Part shown: one piece after another, positions 13,149-25,300 of the stretch
Position numbering within the stretch: position 1 is the stretch's first letter
How the letters are laid out: each line of letters starts with the position of its first letter
Origin: Taxillus chinensis
Taxonomy: Eukaryota > Streptophyta > Magnoliopsida > Santalales > Loranthaceae
Reading direction: 5' to 3'
DNA: 64,000 bases
Assembly (NCBI GenBank): GCA_023512835.1
Contig: JAKCVP010000412.1
Coordinates: 45,027-109,026 of the forward strand
Notes under the pieces: generated by a model
The model's input: only the letters and a program-made list of their open reading frames with translations
The model's database searches: none
What the model was told of the DNA's origin: nothing
Position numbers and translations under genes: made by a program

Positions 13149-13865
13149 AAGATGTGTATGGTCACTATACGCCAAGTCAGCAAGGACTAGCCCTAAAAGG
13201 CTAGATCATATACTATGCGGCTAATAACCGCGTATTATATAATCGCTATACATCGATATATAATATCACTATAGCGTGTAACGCAGCCCTATAGGCCTAC
13301 GTTCCCTATACCTTATAATCGGTCCCCCTCTAGATTACGTATCCTCGTATAAAACTAGGGCTACCTATCCTATAGACGTAGTAATAAGATAGCCCCTAGT
13401 ATACTAGGCGCTCTAGCCTACTCTAATATAATCGGGGCTAGCTTCTTTAGCTATAGGTAATACTATATACCTACGCCCCTAGCTACCGTTTACGTAATAT
13501 AGCTATATACGTAGGTTATACGTATACGCGGCGTAGGCTATTCCCTATACCTACGCTAGTAAGCCTCCGTTCTTTATAGAGCGCTAAATATACCGGGAAT
13601 CGAACTATCGATTACCGTAATAAGACTATCCTTACTACCCTAGCGCTTACTAAGTAAGCCTATAGATAGTAAGGAATAGGGTACGCGGTTATTCTATAAG
13701 ATATATATAGTTACTATACGCTAAGTTAGTAAGGACTAGCCCTAAAAGGCTAGATTATATACTATACGGCTAATAACAGCGCATTATATGATCTCTATAC
13801 ATCGATATATAACATCACCATGGCGTGTAACGCAGCCCTATGGGCCTGCGTTCCCCACACCTTAC
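13149..13865. mobile_element. 717-bp unit with 168-bp terminal direct repeats
   Basis: Positions 13149-13316 and 13698-13865 are direct repeats of 168 bp that differ almost only by C/T and G/A. Between them lie 381 bp containing a tRNA-like sequence at 13580-13647. The RIP-type changes start within the left repeat (from about 13290) and end within the right repeat (about 13765), so the outer flanks of the unit are clean and the interior is mutated. The layout resembles a terminal-repeat miniature retroelement (TRIM) or two SINE-like copies around a spacer. I cannot separate these without other genomic copies. Confidence 0.6.
13580..13647 (-). other. tRNA-like (Pol III box A/B) relic
   Basis: On the minus strand the sequence has the B-box form GTTCGATTCCCGGTA, matching a tRNA-Glu-type T arm. 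About 40 nt upstream is an A-box-like GGTAGTAAGGAT. The 68-nt segment starts with AGCGCTA and ends with TAGCGCT, which could pair. The T-stem is mismatched, so this is not a functional tRNA gene. A tRNA-derived SINE head that has since been RIP-mutated is the likeliest reading. Confidence 0.4.
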
Positions 13866-15285
13866 ATTACGATTACAAGATAGTATATGAACTTTATAGT
13901 AAAGTCAACTAATGAATCTATATAGTAGTCCTATTACCTTCTAGATATTCGAGATATCTGAATAAGTAAAATATCAAATACCTTAATCGTATAATGAGTC
14001 TTATGAGGTATTAGACTCTAGATTAGTTTATATAGGTTAGGATTACAAGTATAGGAAATATGAACAAGTAGTAAGGTATAGTGGGTAGATATAATAGGTA
14101 GATTAGGTAAGATTTTATATATTTAGTAATATATTATATAAAGTACTTCTAAAGTTTTCTTCTATATTCGAGTATAGTACTATAGTAGTGCGGGTGCGTG
14201 GTAATCCTATAGGCCCTATACCCTAGCTACTCGCGCTACTATGATATACCTATACCTACGTATAGTAGGCAGCGTAAATTTATACTATACTTTTCATTCT
14301 TTTTAATTGTTTCTAAATCCTATCTTTCTCTTTAGGTACAGAGTACTTTATTGAATATTTATTTAAGTATTTAGTTCTTTCGATTCCCTATTTATAGTAT
14401 AGTAAAGTAATTACTATATATCTATACATAATAAGGGAGAACTCCCTAAATTCTCCCTTAATAAGTAGTATGTTACCCTTTTTCTATATATCTTATTCTC
14501 TAACTACTATACCCTCCTTATAGGGCTCGATCCTATATCCTCAAGTACTATACGCTCCTACTAGAAAAGCATTCTAAGGTGGTAAGTTGGTGTCTAGGTA
14601 GGCGCCTATAGCCTACCGCACCGCTCTAGCGCTATCTTAGAGACGGGTAGTATATAGAGATAATAGTATTATAAAGATAGGAGAATTTCTATCCATATAA
14701 AATAATTTAAGAAATAGATATAAGTAGTATACTTAGGCTTAAATTTCGGTTTAAACAAGAATATTAATTTTTTAGTCCTAAGGAATTCTACTACTTATAT
14801 AGTCTATAGGAACTAAGTAAACGATTATTTTAAGATATTTCAAATCATTTTAAGTTATTCTATATTATTAGACGGCTACGTATTTAGTATAATAGTAATA
14901 ATTATAAAGGCTCTACGATATTATATAATTACACTAAGCCTATTTAGGAAAGTCTCTTAGTACGAGAGTAAATACTACTAGGTATCCTTTATACCGCCGT
15001 AATTTTGGGACCACCCGCTGCGGCCACTCTCGGAAGGGAAATAACAGAGTCCCTACATGAAACATTGAAAAGCTCTCGAGTACGTAGAGTCTAGGATATA
15101 GGCCTGATCTATCAGCGTCACACAAGGTCAGTAGTGATACGGTCTGCCCTCACCGCACCTGATCGTGAAGGTCAAGACATGTTCGTCTCTATTATCGTGG
15201 TCAAGACAGATTAATATTCCACTTGGCTGATTAGATTACCTGCATGCACATCTTCTCAATCAATATAAACATCAGTCGTTGAGCT

Positions 15286-15921
15286 ATGCGTCTGCCGAAT
15301 TGGGTCGGTCTCTTTCCTCTTCTGCTCTGCTATGGTAGTTTCGTCGATCCTCGTCCCTTCGCCAGACGATCAAAAGATCACTTGGCTGCAGAAGATTCAA
15401 TCGCTGGGCTGTCCGACAACTTACATAGACTGGAATCATCATATAATGTTCGCAGAAGCGATTGCCCGCAGAGATTGTGGGTCAGTGGCTGGGGTCATCG
15501 ATATCTGCGTTGCAAACTCAAGAAGAGATCTAACCATACTCACTCATTTTACGACTTTTTTTGGGATTTCAGCAGTAAATACTTGAGTACTGACAACGGC
15601 TGTCATGGCAACACGGTCGGACAATACGCGCATAAGTCAGCTGGAGTTGTGTATTTACAAGGCTGGTCGCTGTCCGATACCAGCGCGCCACCGAGGCATG
15701 TTGACATCGGCATGCAAGCATCATTCCACGCAGATATTCCGCGGAGTATTACTGCAGACAGTATTCGACTTGTGGTATTCTGGACTGAGTCGAAGTTTCC
15801 AAATAATGACAGCACAAATCTTCTGGTTGCAGAGTATGGCTATGCTGCAAAAGCGTATCGTACGCATAATGGAACGGAACAACCAATCGAGCGAGATGAC
15901 TGGGACTTTACTCTGGACTGA
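15286..15921 (+). CDS. Doubtful hypothetical protein, possible signal peptide
   Basis: This is a 211-codon open frame with an ATG start just inside the GC-balanced flank of the RIP island. The first 26 residues are hydrophobic (MRLPNWVGLFPLLLCYGSF...) and could be a signal peptide. The rest is hydrophilic and has NxS/T sites. I recognise no domain. Overlapping frames of 84 and 152 codons exist in the same stretch, so the frame is not clearly privileged. It could be a small secreted protein, a fragment of a decayed gene, or chance. Confidence 0.22.
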   Translation: MRLPNWVGLFPLLLCYGSFVDPRPFARRSKDHLAAEDSIAGLSDNLHRLESSYNVRRSDCPQRLWVSGWGHRYLRCKLKKRSNHTHSFYDFFWDFSSKYLSTDNGCHGNTVGQYAHKSAGVVYLQGWSLSDTSAPPRHVDIGMQASFHADIPRSITADSIRLVVFWTESKFPNNDSTNLLVAEYGYAAKAYRTHNGTEQPIERDDWDFTLD

Positions 15922-16063
15922 TGACGAGAGCGACAAAGGGTTTGGCCTTGTGAGAACAACACATATGTTGCGATCTTCTTCTGGTGGATCTAGAATCACT
16001 AACCAGCCGCTGAAGTTATCAGTACGAGAACTTCGTTGCGTTGACACATCAATGGCAAAATAG

Positions 16064-17935
16064 CACAGCTAGTGCGCGAGGACTCCGACCGGTTGAACAT
16101 GTATGCACTTACATTCCAAGCTGAATACTGCAGCCAAACACTAGAGTCAAAAGGAAGTCTTGTAGCTTTAGGTTCAGTGGTCGATGTTCTGCCCACAGTG
16201 GCTTGCAGCGTCGTGAGGGCAAAGTGCGCACAGGAAGCTTGTTCGGACCGGTCATAGTCTGTGGACACAATCAAAATGGCATAAGCTGAGAGGGCCCAAC
16301 GTCATGATCAGACATTTTCGTTTGTAGACAGTTGGACCTTCGAAAGCTCACAAAATGGTACGACTCTATTACATTACGGACTATTTGACCTGACCCACTC
16401 GCTTCGAGGAGACACCTAGCCGTGTTGTCGTGACATCTTGAACTGTTGTGGCTATGTTTCCTTTGTTTCCTTGCTGTTCTACTCCGTTGGAGCGGTATCT
16501 TAATAAGAGCTACGGGGCTTCGTGGCCGATATTTACCCTAGAAGGTTACAATATCCGGACTAGGTTCCCCTCTTATCCGCGTTTCCAAATCCTTCAAAGG
16601 GCTTATGTATACCGTAAGACAGTCCCACATCGCGGGTCGATAAAATATTGACAGCCCTAGGACTGGCTACACAAGCAGTTACTGTATAGAGCCCTTCATG
16701 TCGTGGCAACGAGCGAGACAAAGTGAATCACGGAGACAAGTAGGCTCGATCTATTCGTACATAAGAGACCAAGATTCTCGCGGCCATCGAGGACAGCACA
16801 AATATGAGTAGTCTTGAAAGTTGTAATGTGAACCGCCCGACGAAACTCCCTTGATTATGCTCGAAGCTTCTGGTCGCGCGCGGAGTTTTGGAGGGCAATA
16901 TAACCAGCACACTGCATACGCTCTCCCCGTGCCACACGATTCCCAATCTATTGTCTTATCAGGGAACATAGTGAATAAGTGTAACGGTTGTTTACGGAGC
17001 CTTGTGAGGAGCATGGCTCGTTCATCGTTCGACAGAGTCGGATTGGCTCCCGTCAATCCAGAATAAGCCACACGTCCCGAGGAATCGTCACCAGAAACTA
17101 TGTCAAACAATTCGAGATGAGGAGCAGTCTTGGGACAAGCCTACAAAGATTGCTGGACAAGATTCATTGCGACGAGAAACGCATTGGACTTGATATCGGA
17201 TCGTGAACAAGCCGATTTGAGATAGAAGATGGCATCAATGTCTCCAGTAACACTTCTTCGTATGGTGGCGATGGCTTGGAAGAGGACATCACAGCTTCCA
17301 CGAGCGCAGCCCTAAGTGGTGGAAGAAAGAAGGGGGGGGGGGGGTAAGGTACGCTTGGGACAGAGATTCGAGCTCAGGATCCACGTCCATGATCACGGCT
17401 AGTATGGTCTGATGATATCTATACGTAGCCTTGCCAGAAGTGGTTCTGGGTTCAAGACGATCAGCGCGTGACAAGACCTGAGCTCTGAGAACCTATCCTC
17501 CTTTGAGCATACTCGCGAGAACCGCCAGAGTGCGTAATTTTTTTGAGCAGCTTCTTGTCTTTCAGTGGGCGTTTGACGACAATAAGATATCGAAGGTGAG
17601 TATTCAGTATGGTCAGACTGGTCTAGATGAAAGTGTTAACCTAATATAATGCAACAAAAATGCGGATATACACATGCGGATTCACTGTTCATGGACAGTG
17701 TATCAACGAGACTAAAGATGCTGGTGGGCACGAGATGAGAATGAGGTTCCCACTCTCATGACCTCAGAGACCTCCATAGTCGCGTCCTCGCTCCCATTCA
17801 CCGCTCACAGGAGACTTGACTCTAGATTATTTTGGTGTGGGGAAGACGTATCAGCATCTCCTATTCGTAGAACGACTTTCCTCGTCTTCGTTCTCCAAGC
17901 GTTACTTGGTGTTATTCACTCTTCGCGCGCGATGC
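16064..17935. other. Transition zone without a recognisable gene
   Basis: GC content is moderate, with many short overlapping frames on both strands and none with a recognisable domain or splice structure. There is a G-homopolymer near 17333-17343. The stretch may contain decayed gene fragments, but I cannot support any one of them. Confidence 0.6.
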
Positions 17936-19385
17936 CTAGCGCCAGGGCTGGCAAACATCTTGATAGACATTCTTCTCAAGAGCATCAGCACCTGTTGGTA
18001 TCCACCCTCGCTGAGTTGCCCAGCTGTAAGTCCAGGTTGGGTCATTGAGCTCAGTTTTCCACGCCCAATACACTTCTGCACGTTAGCGCAAATCTTGCGT
18101 GTAGACAATCAGAGGACTTACCCCACCCGGCCATTCCCGGGGCTTCATAAAGCTGTTGCTGCGCAGTGAAGAACTGCTTGTTCCAGTTATCATCAAAGGG
18201 ATCAACAGCGGAGCTGACGGTCCATTCCCCGGTGATCTTGTAAGCCTCTCCCTGCTCAGTACGATCGTCGGTGCATGCGCTCTGAAGCAGCGCATCTTTG
18301 GTATTATCGACGCTGTATTTGATGTAGTTGTGGTCGTCGAAAGCGACTGTCGCATCGTTTTGGACATCGGTACTGGAGCGAGGTTGCCGCTGCCCCATTT
18401 ACTGTCCATGAATTGCACGTGTAGACGCTTGTCGCTACTGATACCCATGTCATCTTCGGCCTTGCGGATGGCTTTGAGGGCCGAGGGATAAAACTGATCC
18501 TGCAGCTGGGAGTCCTCGTTACCCTTCGGATATCTAGGATTGCCATCATCGTAGTCGTGATTCGAGACGGGCTCGTTGAGGACCTCAATCATACCTGTGG
18601 AGGCGTAGGCTGGATTGCTGTGTATGCGTTGTGTCATCCAGGTAAGCCATTGAGTTCCACGGATGTAATTTTCATTGGAGAAGAAGTTTGTCGCGAATTG
18701 CCCAGTGAAGGCATCAAGCTGCTGACCGCCGGGTGCGCCGTGGAAATCGATAATCACATAGATTCCGAGATCGGCTGCCTTTTGTACGACTGCGTCTACA
18801 TACTGCATCATTCGCTCGCCGCCCTCAGCGAACGGCTCGCTGCTGTCGACGATGTCGGGGTAAGACCAGTAGCCTGTGGCTTGTTAGCGCACGCTTCTAC
18901 GGTTACAGGTAGAGTGGCTCGCCTATGGGGATGCGGATAGTGTTGAGACCAACATCATGGACGGATTGTACTGTGTCAGCATTGATCCACTCTTTCCAGT
19001 GATTCTCGAAGGCCTGGTTTCCGGCCTCGCGATCGCCGCCATAGACATTGCGCATGCAGTCGAATTCTGTCTTTTGCTGATCATTGCCGTTGCAGCTAGT
19101 GGCACAGCCCATCTTCTGCCACTCATTGCACCTAGGCCAAGTTAGGTTGCCTTCAGTGTAAAGCTGGGAGCAGCTAGGCGCTTACATCATCCATGGCTCG
19201 CTGATGAGCCATCCGCCAAAGTTGACGCCTCGAATCTTGCTCACGCCGCTGCCCAGAGTTGGCTGGTAACGCTTGCCGAGCTGCTCGAAACGGGCAGTCA
19301 TGTTGAAGGCGGCAAGATCGCGATCCTGAGGGAGCCAAGCGCAGGCGGCGCTGGCAAACGCCAAGATAGTCAAAGCACTCTGCAT
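17936..19385 (-). pseudogene. GH5 exo-beta-1,3-glucanase gene with a one-base frameshift
   Basis: The product would be a secreted glucan 1,3-beta-glucosidase of about 433 residues, acting on cell-wall glucan. Exons are 19186-19385, 18923-19131, 18122-18873 and 17936-18075. The start at 19385 gives a signal peptide (MQSALTILAFASAACA). Family motifs follow in order: RGVNFGGW, NTIRIPIG-YW across intron 2, DFHGAPGGQ, the acid/base Glu in EVLNEP, FDDHNY, the nucleophile Glu in GEW, and a C-terminal GWEVYWAWK. Intron 2 (18874-18922) has GC-AG ends and a GCTAAC branch site. Near 18381-18385 the conserved frame is lost between 'DSKWGSGN' and 'TDVQNDATVAFDDHNY', and exon lengths sum to 1301, one short of a codon multiple. 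A lost base in a short C run (G run on the plus strand) explains both facts. It could equally be a sequencing error, in which case the gene is intact. Confidence 0.85.
18381..18385 (-). other. Frameshift site in the GH5 gene
   Basis: The minus-strand reading frame shifts here, right after the WGSGN motif. Restoring one base puts the downstream FDDHNY and GEW motifs in frame with the upstream LNEP motif. No GT-AG intron of workable size spans the point. Confidence 0.75.
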
Positions 19386-21400
19386 GATGCCGAAGCTGCT
19401 GGCGGAGCTGTGCCGTATGAATTGGTAAAGTAGGTGGAGAAAGAGATGAAGCAATTGGCGCATGGCACAGGTAGGTCTTATAGCCAGTCCCGTCGACTCG
19501 CAAGACTAGTCATGGACTGCACAATGCTTGCGCGAGGAAGAAGGCCAGATGCAGCCATGGGTAGCATCAGCGGCTGTGTGGTATGAAGGGATGGGATCCA
19601 ACACGGGCAACACGAGAGGCTTTTGTGTTGGGGAGCTCGTATCGACGACAGGTGGAAGCATAGCGCACAATTAGCTTGGCCCAGGTCGGACTGATGGTGC
19701 AAAAGCAGGTTGCAATGTAAGAATGCGGCTCTTGAGCTTGGTCAATTCTTCGAAGTTCGTTGGTACGCCCCTTCGGGTGTTGTGCAGGTAGCTAGCTACT
19801 GACTGGTACGGATGGGTGCAAGGGAGGAAGGACGATGAGGCAGCAGCCACGTGCCAGCGCCGGCCGGCTGTCGGGGTCCTCCCGCCGATGAATCGACTTC
19901 ACATCAACTCTCCTCGCTCTCCTCGCGCTGTCGTTCACAGAGGCTGCACAGCTTGCGAGCCTGTATGGATGCATCTAACATCTACAGGCAATGCCTCTGC
20001 AGCCTTGCCGGCCGTTCGGCCAACAACTTGATCCTTGGTGCTGCGACTCCCTTGCGCCTACTTGCTGGCCAGACGCTTGCAGTGCATCCACCTGTCCTTC
20101 CCTCCAGCCGCCACGACGAATGACACCGACCTCTCTCTATGGATGCCCTCTCGACAGCTTCTCAACTTGTGGCAACCAGCAAACCCATCCGCGAGCTAGG
20201 TCCTGGCCTGCTCCTGGCGTGCCTCCACGCCGTGGCAATAAACTCAGTCGATTGAATGATTCAAACCCGAGGCTCTTTGATCTGCTCGCACATTAGATAA
20301 CCTTGTGTGCTCGGCGTTGATCTTGCTGGTGAGGCCGTTGATATGGGCCCACCTCTAGCTGTTGCGTCAGCCGAGAAGCACACCGCCGTATTGCAAAAGG
20401 AACTCGGCCTCTAGCTCTAGCTCGCGCGGTGCAGAGATACATCAGCGACAGACTTCAAGGCACCCTTTCAAAGGTGCTGCCTGCTTGATGCTGCCTTTGC
20501 AAGCACTATTCCAGACACGTTGTCGTACGCAGATGCTGCAGTCCGTCCCTTGGGCGTCGCTACTGCTGCAACCGCCCTGTTTGCACCTGGATTGCTGCTG
20601 CAATTGCGCCTCGACCGACTTTACGCATCACTAAATCACCCCAGTCCCCCATCCAGTATGCATTCTGTCAAAGAAGAAGCTTCGCTACCCGAGACAGAGG
20701 GGACAGTCACAGCTCATGGCGGCTGCACGTCAGTTGGCATGAATTTTATTTAGTTGACGTCACTCGCTGGTCATAGAGTCCTGTCCATAGAGAGGCTCGT
20801 GTCCTGGGCGGAGTTTCGATCGGTCAGGGAGGAGGTGAGATCTTGTTACAAGCCTTCCGACTACGAGACGAGATGGATTACCGACTAGTCACACAGCCCA
20901 AATTCTTCGTCGCACTAGCATCCTTCCCTTGCACCCCTGATCCAGAGCGCAAATGGTCTTCGCTCACTCGGCTGGTGACTTGGACGGCGTGGTTCAATTT
21001 TAATTGCTGGTGTAGGGGGGAAAAGAGAGATAACCTTATCGCACCTGTGCAGATGGTCACTAATGGGCTATCAGCAGCAATCTATGGGAAGTAGCTGCCG
21101 GAAGCCTTGGAGTGCGGGCTCTACAAGGCCGGCCCAAAGAGATTTGTCGTCGGACCGGGCTTAGAGCAAGTCGCCGAGGGACCGAGAAGGGGCGAGAAGG
21201 GGTCGAGCGCGCGGGCAATTGTCGTTTTTCTATAGCAGGAAATTGACTGGGGAAGTGATACCTGTTCACAATTCACGCACTTCGCCGTACTCTGCAGAGA
21301 ACATGCTAGCCTCCACTGACAACGCCGACCGCTACACCTCAGGAAGGAGCCGGACGCAGCTGCCTGTACGACTCTGCGGAATCCACTAGGATGCTTCAGA
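19386..21400. promoter_or_regulatory. Long 5' region of the GH5 gene, no gene seen
   Basis: About 2 kb separates the GH5 start from the 3' end of the next minus-strand gene. Frames of 60-109 codons occur on both strands, but they overlap, are C/P/S-rich and show no conserved motif. The GH5 promoter must lie here; I see no clear individual element. Confidence 0.5.
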
Positions 21401-22349
21401 TCAGAGGCTAGTTATCACATCTGCTTCGAGGGTCTCGACTGCTTCCTTATTGACCGCAATGCCGTCGCGGACGTGCTCGCCATCGCTGTTTGACTCTGGA
21501 AAAGGGCTATCAGAGGTTCCAGCAGACGGAGATATGGACGCAGCACACTCTTGTTGAGTCTTTGGCGCTGACTCCAGACTCTCCAAATCACAAGCTGCGC
21601 TAGATGGACCCGGAGTCACAGACTCACCAGGCAGGACTTTACCGGACTCTGTCTTCATACTGCCAAGGCGTTGATTACTCAACAGAGCCAGACACGACGA
21701 TGAGTCGGGCAAACGAGGGCTGCAGAAGCCACGTGCTGGATGCACAGGCATGCTTTTTTTTGGCGTAACTCTCGAGAAACGCCGTTGTACCGCTGAAGAC
21801 TTCCTCAAATGACATGTACATACGCTCTCTTGAACCTGGCCGACAGGAGTGACATACTTTATACGTGCATTGGCCGCCCACATGAACGAAGGAGCTATCA
21901 TGCGAATGCTTGTCAGTAGATTTATGCGTACCTGGATTCGAGTGGACATGACACTGTTCTGGCAGCAGGGATGAGGAAGGGCAAAAGTGCGCCTGTTTCT
22001 GTTTGATGGCGTCATCGCGGACCTTGACAAGGTCAAAGTGCTGCTGCTTCAAGCGCTCGATCTGTTTATGACTGAATAGACCATCAGCAGCGCCTCTGAC
22101 AATGGTGTGATCAAAGCCGAGTACCTCGAGCTCCGAGGCATCTTTGTTGAGACCCTTGATCAGCTTGCTGCGACTCTTCTGCAATTGAAGCGCTTGGAAG
22201 GGGGCTGTGTCTTGTTCACACATGTAGAGAAAACCAAGGGACGGTCGCCGACGGCAGTTGTCGCATCTGTTCTCATCACCAAACACTCTGATCATTCGCA
22301 TGTGGGTACAATTTTGCCTTTTCGCGAAAGCGCGACGACGAGATTTCAT
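21401..22349 (-). CDS. Conserved fungal CxxC / CRP-motif protein, probable frameshift
   Basis: The frame opens at the ATG at 22349 and shows a basic N-terminus, then CTHMRMIRVFGDENRCDNC and an 'LYMCEQD' block. Downstream come a helical Q-rich middle and a second cysteine cluster, KVCHSCRPGSRERMYMSFEEVF. I recall paired blocks of this kind from fungal hypothetical proteins; the function is unknown and zinc binding by the cysteines is only an inference. The frame with these motifs closes soon after the second cluster. An acidic, S/P-rich tail of about 110 codons continues in the next frame to a stop at 21401. The switch coincides with a run of eight A (plus-strand T, 21754-21761). One extra A would explain it, and 948 nt (315 codons plus stop) would then be in frame. 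No intron of suitable phase was found. Confidence 0.6.
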
Positions 22350-25300
22350 CTGGGATGGATTGTACGATGGGCCGCGGGCACCGGCTCCACGTACTGGCGA
22401 GTGTGCTTGGCGTTGAAAAATCCCGCTGGAACTGTAGGGCAAGACTTAAGACCGGCTTGCCGTGTCTGGACGGTATGAAGAGTGACGCGAAGACGGTGAA
22501 TGCGAGGGTTAGGACGCTGTTGCTTTACTTGCAAGTGCCCCACCGAAGTACACAGCTCAAGGGCTCATGATCATTCTGTGGGACTGAAACACACGCTTGA
22601 GCCTAGCAAGGCTCGTAGGGGGACGAAAAAGAGCGATTGCCCCCCGGCGAGAATGGTCAGGATGCGTGGGAAATGGTGTGAAAGGAGGTGAAGTTCACAC
22701 CCGCCGCGAGCTTCTTCGCTCTAAGACAGGTGCAGCTCTGAACGCACCTGTCGATGCTCATCACTATCCCCATCGAGGATACTGTTGTCAGCCACTCTGT
22801 TGAAACAAGGCTGTGGAAGATCGCTCACAGGGACTTTGCGAGGGTGCGGTACCTACCTGTAGGAGATCGCTCCAGTCAGGACGACGCATCTACTCCTTCT
22901 CCCCAGAACGATCAGCTTGGCCTGACTTAAGGACGCCTAGAACAAGAGTTTGAGAGTGTCAAACATCTCTGAAGCGCATGCGGTCGCTTTACAGCTACGG
23001 AGAAGCGAGTGGTCTGTTTTGCTGTGAGCGCATAAACGGAAACCCATACTCTTGTGCTGCCAAGTGCTTAGGGAATGTGGACACTGATGCTCGAGCAGAC
23101 AGGCCATTTGCTGATCTGGCACGCCCTTCCGCAATGTCTTAGTGGACGTTCTGTGCTTCCTCAAGTACCGTCTGAACAACTATGTCGCTTGCTGCTCACC
23201 GTAGTGCCGATATGAGATGAACATCAGCTTCCCGCCTGTATCAGACACCAAAAGGGTACGAATCACACCGAAATTATTAGTACTACCAATCGGTTCAGTA
23301 AGACATGTCTGTTTTAGTACTATCTTCGATTGGAATTCAAATGCTAGGTATCCTCGATGAATATGACGGAGGTTCTGGAGTCTTTGATTGCGCCTGTCCC
23401 TATCGACCGGAAGCCGGCTCTCAAAACAGGTGTTGAATGGAGACAGGAAAGGCCGACGGAAAAGTTATATTGCAAAGTGAGCGGTATGTCCGTAACTGCT
23501 GACTGTGCGATGGTGCCTCTAAGTTAAGCAGAAGCAATAGAGAGAGTTTTGAACAACGAAGAACAAAGATATGCAATTCAGACCCCAGTTCGCTTTTTGC
23601 GTTTTAGTGCAAAATCTCGCCCGTAGATAACCAGAGGGCTCCAATTCACCGGCTATTCTAAGCTGCAATGTCTCCAATCATGACCGGCTCCAGTGCGCCG
23701 TGATGCATTCCAGATTTCAAAGACGTGCGAGGCAGAGCCGATTCGATGTGAATACCCTATCTCAGCGGGCTTCTCCAGGACCCATCACATGGAATAGAGC
23801 CATCACGATTGTTTGTACTGGGATGTGTGACTGGAAACCGCCTTTTTGAGTTTGAAAGGGTATGGCACTCCTTGTTATCTTGGAACCCTGTCTTAGTAAT
23901 AAGAATGAAGCATACTGGCATATATACTGTATCCACAGGTATCCTGTAGTTCGAACCCTAGCTCTTATTTTTATATTCTGGCTCAACGGATTTTCCATTC
24001 ATCATGCACATCTCGTTCAAGACATTCCTACTTCTCTTTCTTGACCTTCCGGCTTGGCGCCCATGCACAGTCACGCGCTCGAGGTCCGCTCCGTGATCGC
24101 AGATGATCGCGGCGCCGACACGGAATTGTCTTATGACTTGTGTCTGCTCAATCGTCTGTATGGGGCCAAGTGCAGAGTATCGGGTCAGCTCTCTGCTGAG
24201 CAACCCAAGAACGTAACAACGACTTATTGACAAAGACATCGTGACAGATTGTTGTGCTACTAGCAGGCCCCTCAAGGATTGTGTGACTGCATATAACGAA
24301 CACTTCAGTACGTATCGTCTTTGATCGATACCGAGCGCCATTCTCGATGGGAGGGAAAAGCCCTTGACACTGTCTTGATAGCAAATGCAGTGAGCCAGGT
24401 GGGGTGCCTCAGAGCTGAAAACAATACAGCATCTACATACCTCACCGGAAGACGTGCCAATTGCGATCCTGGCCCGCTTCCTTTCCAAAGGCGGCAGGCC
24501 GTCTGTTTGCCCTGATCCGAGCTTATAACACTGGTTGAAACAGATATATCGTTTGGTACGCTAATTATGCATGGCACTACTTGTCTAATTCATCACGTGA
24601 GATACATCTGGTGCCGCAAGGTGCGCAGTAACAGACAAGAATAGAACGAAACAGATGAGTTTCGGGAGGAGAAGGGGGGGGGGGGGGAAAGGGATATTTC
24701 CATCTATTTCTGTGGGCCCCATGCTTCGACCATGGAAACAGGCCGGTGCTACAGTATATACGGCGAACTACCTATACAGCCTGTCTGTGTCGCTATTTGA
24801 ATGTAAACGCGGCACCTTTATCTGTTTTGGTGACACACAGACGGCGGAACTCACCAAAGAAATCGGCCCCTGAGGGACAAGGAAAAATAACCTGAGCCCT
24901 TCATTGGGAGAAAACCTATGCGCCAACAAGGTAACATGGAATATGAACTTCTCAATTCGTCCCAATAATGATACAGAGGGTGGTCGCAACGGGTGGACCC
25001 GAAATTGTGACGGTATAGAGGACACCATATATAGAGAATGTCATCCCCAGCATATATGACTACATCTCCTAAAGACAGACATCTGAACGGCCTCGCTTCT
25101 CTTAAAGAGGTAGGCGCTCATAGCCAACTATAGCTTCAGGCTATACTATGCTGTAGGTACCTACGAAGCATAGTCCTATCCTTTGTATTCTGCTCTGATA
25201 AGAAACATGGTTCCGCTCCATGTCTTTCCGTCTACCTTAAGTCATAGCCTTGTATCCAAGATTATTTCCATTGGCTCTTCTAGCGAGGAGCAATCTCAAG

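Larger units (their letters stand above)
1..14940. repeat. AT-rich RIP-mutated repeat island
   Basis: This stretch is very rich in TA and poor in CA and TG; whole lines (for example 1321-1440) contain neither CA nor TG. That is the footprint expected when RIP converts C to T in CpA on both strands of repeats. No open reading frame of gene size survives. A few patches keep CA/TG, notably about 3280-3600, 12100-12150, 12480-12540, 12690-12800 and 13130-13290. These are probably single-copy or less mutated pieces. The identifiable repeats inside are listed separately; positions 1-1000, 3235-4469, 4914-5465, 12537-13148 and 13866-14940 hold only anonymous AT-rich sequence to my eye. The compartment ends abruptly between 14.94 and 15.02 kb, where GC content rises. 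Confidence 0.93.

Noticed and set aside
16751..17110. 119-codon minus-strand frame
   Set aside because: It overlaps other frames on both strands and has no recognisable family or signal.
23948..23975. TTCGAAC tRNA T-loop-like motif
   Set aside because: The flanking bases do not form a T stem, and no A box is found at the right distance.
23958..24488. 176-codon minus-strand frame
   Set aside because: No motif, a competing frame on the same strand, and no splice or codon support.
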